From contig JACAEF010000027.1 of the NCBI GenBank assembly GCA_013388985.1, forward strand, positions 1-53,641: a stretch of DNA of 53,641 nucleotides, read 5' to 3'. This stretch comes from Rhodocyclaceae bacterium (lineage in GTDB: Bacteria > Pseudomonadota > Gammaproteobacteria > Burkholderiales > Rhodocyclaceae). A program made the translations under genes and the position numbers. Below the pieces are notes generated by a model. The model had not been told where the DNA came from. It saw nothing but the letters and a program-made list of their open reading frames with translations, and did no database searches. Shown here in pieces: positions 49,801 to 53,641 of this stretch. The number at the start of each line of letters is the position of its first letter. Position 1 is the first letter of the stretch.

Positions 49801-50328
49801 CAGGAACTGTGCCCACAACGGCGTCGCCGCCGCCATCTGCTTGCGCCAGGCATCGCGCGCCACCTCGGCCAAGAGCTCGCTCTGGTCGGCGATCAGCTCA
49901 CGCTCGAACGGCTGGCCGGCGACGAAGGCCGCCTCCCCCAACGCGCGCTGGCAAAAGCCGTGGATCGTGAAGATCGCCGCCGTGTCGAAGCTCTCGATCG
50001 CCAGCCTGAGCCGGGCTTTCGCCTCGGTGACCTCATGGCGCCCGATCAGCGCCTGAAGATACTCATCCTGACTCGATCCGGTCTCGAAGGCGGCCAGGGC
50101 CTCGATGAGCCGCTTGCGGATGCGGCCCCTGAGCTCGCCGCTCGCCGCGCGGGTGTAGGTGACGACGAGGATCTGGCCGATCTCGATTTTCTCTTCGAGC
50201 AAGAGGCGCAGCATGAGCGCCGCCAGCGTCCAGGTCTTGCCGGTGCCGGCGCCGGCCTCGATCAGCCGCATGCCGCGCAATTCGACCTCCAAAGGCGATG
50301 TCAACGCCGTGGTGTGCCGTTCAGCCAT
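46843..50328 (-). CDS. recB: Exodeoxyribonuclease V beta subunit
   Basis: RecB (1161 residues) is the 3'-5' helicase-nuclease of RecBCD. Walker A is GAGTGKT (26-32), with VVTYTRAASGELRGRI, LIDEFQDTDTLQLAIFTRVF, LIFVGDPKQAIYAFRGAD, and VRIVTQHAAKGLQYPIVYCPF following. The C-terminal nuclease keeps the IIDWKSNAL motif and the upstream MKGFIDLVFEAHG aspartate. A linker before the nuclease carries two repeat copies reading AVPPAPTF and IPSAPTF. Its start codon and the recC stop lie inside another repeat copy, with an 8-bp overlap between the genes. Confidence 0.97.
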   Translation of the reverse strand: MAERHTTALTSPLEVELRGMRLIEAGAGTGKTWTLAALMLRLLLEEKIEIGQILVVTYTRAASGELRGRIRKRLIEALAAFETGSSQDEYLQALIGRHEVTEAKARLRLAIESFDTAAIFTIHGFCQRALGEAAFVAGQPFERELIADQSELLAEVARDAWRKQMAAATPLWAQFLIDTLQGPRGLVARVKDHLGRVGAQVAMPEAVDRLAIERELMASWADARALWQNEAAALHAWLKRARLKRNIYPAAKIDGAVATATAWFAEDLPLLPLPEELFLLTRQKIEQGRTKESPAPESPFFVAMEELWQVAEHFQSACDLALRRLVAEFLGEARVQLAQRKQQSGLQSYDDLLIALAAALDGPAGGRLIESLRARYRIALIDEFQDTDTLQLAIFTRVFGSETHPLIFVGDPKQAIYAFRGADVFAYLAARARADAIHALLDNRRSDKPLLEALNALFARPLPFLLDDLPYEPARAAEAERTPCVIEDDGAPLTLWTMEKPAAAKSFTKELAHAMAAEAVASDIARLLKLAAEDRAKLGERRLSGGDIAVLVRKHHEGDLVREALKRRGIPSVSGGGGSVWASEEAEEIERFLLAVAQPSREALVRAALATVLLGVDAAQLAAWREDDLAWSERLERFHDDGLLLRERGFMAMWRRLLRRENVVARVIRRPDGERRLTNYRHLAELLQAAEHQAALDAEGLARHIADQRSAPESEESLLRLESDADLVRIVTQHAAKGLQYPIVYCPFLWLGPEEKNDWPLLAHRDGAALLDFGSPEAQALARVAEREAAAEELRLAYVALTRAEHRCVVIWGKTNNCARSPLAWLLFGPREAVDGDPREWLAQWLESNDESGALRELEAQLGGALRVLPLPTDGVGSLPVEAERPEWQARRFVGRIPPPWQVKSFSSLAARLAEEAQSADHDALMPWGAVPPAPTFRSEVAPGGTSHIPSAPTFDDIRQFPRGARAGSCLHALFERIDFQRPQTAGPIAAAVLAEYGYAPAWQPALERLVEDVLATPLAPAGFRLADIPAAARIAEMEFTFPLDSPAGQAGYMKGFIDLVFEAHGRWYIIDWKSNALEDYGPASLVEAMRFHRYDLQLRIYAAALKRALALREPHSDWETAFGGVFYLFLRGMKPGSSEGVFFARPTLAEIENFLDGGVA
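47465..47489 (+). repeat. 25-bp dispersed repeat, copy 14 (recB linker, degenerate)
   Basis: AAAGTCGGCGCTGACGGAATG keeps the first half and then diverges. In recB it reads IPSAPTFDD. Confidence 0.65.
47519..47543 (+). repeat. 25-bp dispersed repeat, copy 15 (recB linker, exact core)
   Basis: Exact core at 47522-47541, in the same orientation as the degenerate copy 54 bases away (47465). In recB it reads WGAVPPAPTFR. Confidence 0.95.
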
Positions 50329-50338
50329 CGCCGACTTT
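50314..50338 (-). repeat. 25-bp dispersed repeat, copy 16 (recC-recB junction)
   Basis: The core GCCGTTCAGCCATCGCCGAC at 50316-50335 has four mismatches to the consensus. It contains both the recC stop (50323-50321) and the recB ATG (50328-50326). Confidence 0.65.
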
Positions 50339-53300
50339 CAATGCTTCGCGCAACGGCCCGAAGATCGCCATCGCCAGTCGCTGGAATTCCTCGCCCAGCG
50401 GGTCGTCCGTCCGGTCGCGCAAAAACAGCCGCACATAGGCATCGTCCCGCTCGCCTTTTCGGTCGCGGTAGGCATCGCCCTCCCAGGCCGGCTTCACGCT
50501 CTTGCCCGCCAGCCAGGCCCAGGCGGTTTCGGGATAGAACGGCAGAGGGCTTTTCACTCCTTCGCGGTACCAGGCCAGCAGATCGTCGAGCAGCGCCTCT
50601 GCCCGCGCTACGGGGCCGAGCTGCAGGGTCGCATCCCGCGCGATCAGGATGCTCGTCGGCTGCACTCCTTCGGGCTTCGCCACGTTGAGCAGCAGATGAT
50701 CGATCCACAGCCGCAGCCTGTCTTGCGCACGCATCCGGCCATGCCGCACCCGCCACAGCCCCCGCTCGGTCAGCCCCTCGATCCGTCCCGTGAGCCGCAC
50801 GCCGTGGGCGGCGTAGTCGATCTCGACGCTTTCGATCGTCCGCGCCGCGAGCCACGGCTGCGCCGTTTGCCAGAGACCCAACGCCTCCTGTCGCGCCCGC
50901 CGCGAGATGAGATCGCCCGCGACACCGCTCGGCAACTCGCCGCGCGCGCGGAGCCAGGCTTGCGCTTCCTCCGGCGCCAGGCCACCTTGCAGTGCGGAGA
51001 ATTGCGCCTCGCGCAAGTGGTAGCGTTCCCGCGCGTCGGGCACGAAGAGTTCGTGAATTTCCAGCAGCGCCTCGCGTTCTTCCAGATGGAGACCCAAGCG
51101 CTCGCGCAGGAAGTATTTGAGCGGATGGGCAAAGAAGCGCTGCAGCGCTGCGAGATCCACCTCTACGTTTTCGGGCACCTCGAGCGCCATCTCCACATGC
51201 AGGAAGGCCGGCGCGGCCCGTGGTGCGGCCGGCGGGCAATGCTCCTCGTCGTAGCTGAACAGGGGGTTGTCTTGCCCGTTGAAATAGGCAGTGGCGAAAG
51301 GCTGCAAGGGATGATGCACGACCACCTCTTCGGCCGACCTGCCGGTCATCGCGGCGACGACGTCGATCAGCTCGGCCAGCGGCGGCGCCGGCGGCAAGGC
51401 GAGATTGCTGCGCGGATCGTGCCCGGTGTAGGTGACGATCAGCGCATCGCCCGCGCACAGCAGCATTTCCAGGAAGGCGTAACGCTCCTCGCCGCGCAAA
51501 TTGCGATCCCCCGGACGCGGATGGGCCGAGAGCAGATCGAACGCCGGGATCGTCCGCGGACGCGGCCAAGCACCGTCGTTCATGCCGACGAGGCAGACGA
51601 CGCGCGCCGCGACCGGGCGTCCCGGCTGCAGGGCGGCGATCGTCGCGCTGCCGGACATGAACGCCTGCGCCGGCGCCTGCGCGGCCAGGCGCCGGTCGAG
51701 CTCGCGCAGCAGCACCGCCAGCGGCAGCCGGGTGGTGCAGCGGGCGGTCGCGGCCCTTTCCCCGATCTGCCGCAGGGCTTCGCGCAGCCGCTGCGCCTGC
51801 GCCTCTTCTGTCTCGTCCGGGGCGAGGCAGCGCTCGAACGTTTCACTCAGCAACGCGCACCATTCGGGTGCCGTCTTGCCAGCGCCGAGTTTCGCATGCA
51901 GATCGAACAACACCTCGGCGAACTGCGCGAAACGCCCCAGCAGCGCCGCGCCTTCGCCTTCGATGCCCGGCACCGGCAACCGGCCCTGCCAGAGACGCTC
52001 CGGCGCATCCGGCAAAGCGACGCCGAGCAGCAGGCGTTCGAGGCCAACACGCCAGCCGAAGGCGTCATCTGCCGGCAGCCCGCGCCGTGCCCGCGTCGCG
52101 CCATCGATGCCCCAACGGATGCCGGCGGCCGCCACCCAGTCACGCAGGCGGGGCAAATCCTCATCGCCGATCTCGAAGGCGCGGGAGAGCGCCGGCTCTT
52201 CCAGCAAAGCGAGCACGCTTTCGGCATCGAGATCGCCCGCGGCGACGACACACAATTGCCGCAATGCCCGCCACAGCGGCAGCGCGGCCAGCGGCCGGTC
52301 GGCCACCGTGCAGGGCAGCCGCCGTGTTCGCGGCGCGTTTTCCAGAACCGCGGCGACGATCGGGCCGTAGGTCTCGACGTCGGGGGTCAGGATCAGGATG
52401 TCGGCCGGCTCCAGATCCGGCAGGCGCTCGAAAAGCTCGAGCAGACGGTCGTGCAGCACTTCCGCCTCGCGCTGTGCGCCATGACAGGCGTGTATCTGCA
52501 ACGTGGCGTCGGGCGAGGCCGTGCTCGTCGTCAATTCGAGGATGTCGCGTTGCAGGGTTCCCAGCAAGGTGGTGGCAGGCAGGACGAATTCTTCGTCTTC
52601 CCGGCACGCCGCCTGTGCTACCGCATCGGCGAGGCGCACCACCGCATGCTGGCGCGCACGTCCCAGTGAGGCGAGCAGCGGATGACCGCTCTCATAGAGC
52701 ATCGCCGCCTCCGGCCGTTCGATCTTGAGACGCAGGCGCTCGCGCAAGCGTTCGATATCGCCCCAGTATTCGCGGCAGGGCGCCAGCACGAATACATGCA
52801 CGTCGATCCAGGCTGCGAGGGCGACGAACACCTCCCAGTAGAGCGCCGGCATCGCCTCGACGCAGAACAGCGAAAGGCGGCGCGGCAGCCTCGCTCGTGC
52901 CTCAGGGTGCTCGCGCAAGGTCGCCAGGAAGCGCTCGCGCGGGTGCTCCGCCGCCACCTCGGGCAAAGCGTCGAGCAGTGCGCGCCACAGAGCGGCCTGC
53001 CAGGACTCGTCCGGCCCAAGTCCGAGCCGACGAGCTGCGCTCCAGGCCGCGAGCCAGTCCGGCCGCTCGACCAGGTAGCGGTCGAACAGGCTGGCGAGCT
53101 GTTGCGCCAGTTCGAACTGCCGCGTGCCGTCGTCGTTCTCGAGGTAATGATGGATCTCTGTCGCGTGGCTCTCGCCGAGCAGCCGCAACAAGTGCCACTG
53201 CATCGTTTCGCGGTCGAACGGATTGTGTGCCGCCACGTCCGGCAGGACACTGCCAAAAAGTTGCCAGACGTAAGCCGCCGGGAAGGCAGCGCGCACTTGG

Positions 53301-53470
53301 GTCGCGATGCCCAAGCCATCGGCGAGCCGGAAGCCGAGCCAGCGTGCCAGCGCGGTCGAGGGCACGAGCACGGTGTCGATCTCGAAGAGCGGCAGCGGGT
53401 CGTCGCGCAATACCGCCGCCAGCCTGGCGGCGAGGCGCTCGGGACGATTGCCGTGATGCAAGTACAGCAT
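50321..53470 (-). CDS. recC: Exodeoxyribonuclease V gamma subunit
   Basis: RecC (1049 residues) recognises Chi and splits the strands for RecB and RecD. The N-terminus MLYLHHGNRPERLAARLAAV aligns with E. coli MLRVYHSNRLDVLEAL, which decides the ATG at 53470; a GTG at 53533 would add 21 unrelated residues that run into the rRNA terminator. Inactive helicase-like motifs are visible (IDTVLVPSTALARWLGFRLAD, ILILTPDVETYGPIVAAVLE, VCLVGMNDGAWPR). A dispersed repeat encodes AKLGAGKTAP. A palindrome covers the start codon. Confidence 0.95.
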   Translation of the reverse strand: MLYLHHGNRPERLAARLAAVLRDDPLPLFEIDTVLVPSTALARWLGFRLADGLGIATQVRAAFPAAYVWQLFGSVLPDVAAHNPFDRETMQWHLLRLLGESHATEIHHYLENDDGTRQFELAQQLASLFDRYLVERPDWLAAWSAARRLGLGPDESWQAALWRALLDALPEVAAEHPRERFLATLREHPEARARLPRRLSLFCVEAMPALYWEVFVALAAWIDVHVFVLAPCREYWGDIERLRERLRLKIERPEAAMLYESGHPLLASLGRARQHAVVRLADAVAQAACREDEEFVLPATTLLGTLQRDILELTTSTASPDATLQIHACHGAQREAEVLHDRLLELFERLPDLEPADILILTPDVETYGPIVAAVLENAPRTRRLPCTVADRPLAALPLWRALRQLCVVAAGDLDAESVLALLEEPALSRAFEIGDEDLPRLRDWVAAAGIRWGIDGATRARRGLPADDAFGWRVGLERLLLGVALPDAPERLWQGRLPVPGIEGEGAALLGRFAQFAEVLFDLHAKLGAGKTAPEWCALLSETFERCLAPDETEEAQAQRLREALRQIGERAATARCTTRLPLAVLLRELDRRLAAQAPAQAFMSGSATIAALQPGRPVAARVVCLVGMNDGAWPRPRTIPAFDLLSAHPRPGDRNLRGEERYAFLEMLLCAGDALIVTYTGHDPRSNLALPPAPPLAELIDVVAAMTGRSAEEVVVHHPLQPFATAYFNGQDNPLFSYDEEHCPPAAPRAAPAFLHVEMALEVPENVEVDLAALQRFFAHPLKYFLRERLGLHLEEREALLEIHELFVPDARERYHLREAQFSALQGGLAPEEAQAWLRARGELPSGVAGDLISRRARQEALGLWQTAQPWLAARTIESVEIDYAAHGVRLTGRIEGLTERGLWRVRHGRMRAQDRLRLWIDHLLLNVAKPEGVQPTSILIARDATLQLGPVARAEALLDDLLAWYREGVKSPLPFYPETAWAWLAGKSVKPAWEGDAYRDRKGERDDAYVRLFLRDRTDDPLGEEFQRLAMAIFGPLREALKVGDG
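51868..51892 (-). repeat. 25-bp dispersed repeat, copy 17 (inside recC)
   Basis: The core GCCGTCTTGCCAGCGCCGAG at 51870-51889 has three mismatches to the consensus. In recC it reads AKLGAGKTAP. Confidence 0.8.
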
Positions 53471-53480
53471 ACCGTATGCT
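53466..53480. promoter_or_regulatory. Palindrome over the recC start codon
   Basis: AGCATAC-C-GTATGCT is a perfect 7-bp inverted repeat with one central base; the recC ATG lies in one arm. It could be an operator or an mRNA hairpin (5-bp stem, 5-base loop) hiding the start. Confidence 0.4.
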
Positions 53481-53532
53481 AACAGCGCATGAGCTTGCGC
53501 GGTCGGAGTTAGGTAGAGGCGCCGTAAACGCA

Positions 53533-53562
53533 CAAAGCCCGCTGGTGAATCAGCGGGCTTTG
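53533..53562 (-). terminator. Terminator after the 5S rRNA gene
   Basis: CAAAGCCCGCTG and CAGCGGGCTTTG form a perfect 12-bp stem around GTGAAT, with a short T-rich tail. It ends the rRNA operon entering from the right, before recC. Confidence 0.85.
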
Positions 53563-53572
53563 TTGATTGGGG

Positions 53573-53641
53573 GGTCTGGTGTTGACCTACTTTCTCGCCC
53601 TTGGGTGGGCAATATCATTGGCGCGGTCTCGTTTCACGGTC
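53573..53641 (-). rRNA. rrf: 5S ribosomal RNA, 3' part (5' end beyond window)
   Basis: The minus strand reads GACCGTGAAACGAGACCGCG from the edge, then CCAATGATATTGCCC and CGAGAAAGTAGGTCAACACC. This matches the 3' half of betaproteobacterial 5S rRNA, including the CGCGCC-GATGATA and AAAGTAGGTCA segments. The exact 3' end is estimated near 53573. The window thus ends inside an rRNA operon. Confidence 0.88.

Overview
This is a GC-rich chromosomal segment from a betaproteobacterium, probably Rhodocyclales-like. The lineage call rests on three things. There is a gyrA-serC-pheA-hisC-tyrA-aroA/cmk-rpsA supraoperon. There is a circularly permuted two-piece tmRNA gene whose tag reads ANDERFALAA. The partial 5S rRNA at the right edge is of betaproteobacterial type. 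Nearly all genes are housekeeping; I see no prophage, CRISPR array or transposase.

Layout. 1-10649 (minus): the supraoperon of DNA gyrase A, serine and aromatic amino acid synthesis, a fused AroA-Cmk protein and ribosomal protein S1 (cut by the window edge). A Uma2-family gene of accessory character sits between tyrA and aroA. 10718-16587: an MTA/SAH-type deaminase, an OmpA-family protein, ubiG, a convergent lone peptide-type solute-binding lipoprotein, and fabI. 16633-19972 (minus): ppiD, tRNA-Ser(GCU) and lysC. 20150-22745: a small HTH regulator, a radical SAM protein, queD, ssrA and two small unknown genes. 22997-29893: acs, a UPF0114 membrane protein, class I fumarase, murI, an EamA transporter and an unnamed P-loop ATPase. 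29911-38031 (minus): slyD, a Bcp-type peroxiredoxin, a PAS-GGDEF protein, an FtsX-like permease, radA, alr and a LysR regulator. 38193-44896: lplT broken by an amber codon, tRNA-Arg(ACG), parE, a vapBC toxin-antitoxin pair and parC. 45011-53641: a small zinc-ribbon-like protein, recD-recB-recC on the minus strand, and the 3' part of a 5S rRNA gene with its terminator.

The most unusual signal is a 25-bp dispersed sequence with the 20-bp core GTCGGCGCTGGCGGGACGGC. I count 17 full or partial copies, five of them exact over the core, on both strands, in gaps and inside essential genes (aroA, serC, gyrA, alr, parC, recB, recC). In the genes I could compare from memory it overwrites family sequence without changing length. 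It appears in proteins in only three of its six open frames ([24 protein letters not shown]). I do not recognise it. An uptake-signal-like word, a protein-binding site or a protein-tolerated mobile repeat are all possible.

A second unexplained element occurs twice (22451-22533 minus; 44879-44966 plus). It is about 85 nt, folds into nested stems with one compensatory pair change, and both times begins exactly over the stop codon of the gene it follows. A third, MITE-like insert of about 147 bp fills the space between vapB and vapC. No stretch over 300 bases lacks a gene; the longer gaps hold promoters, hairpins or these repeats.
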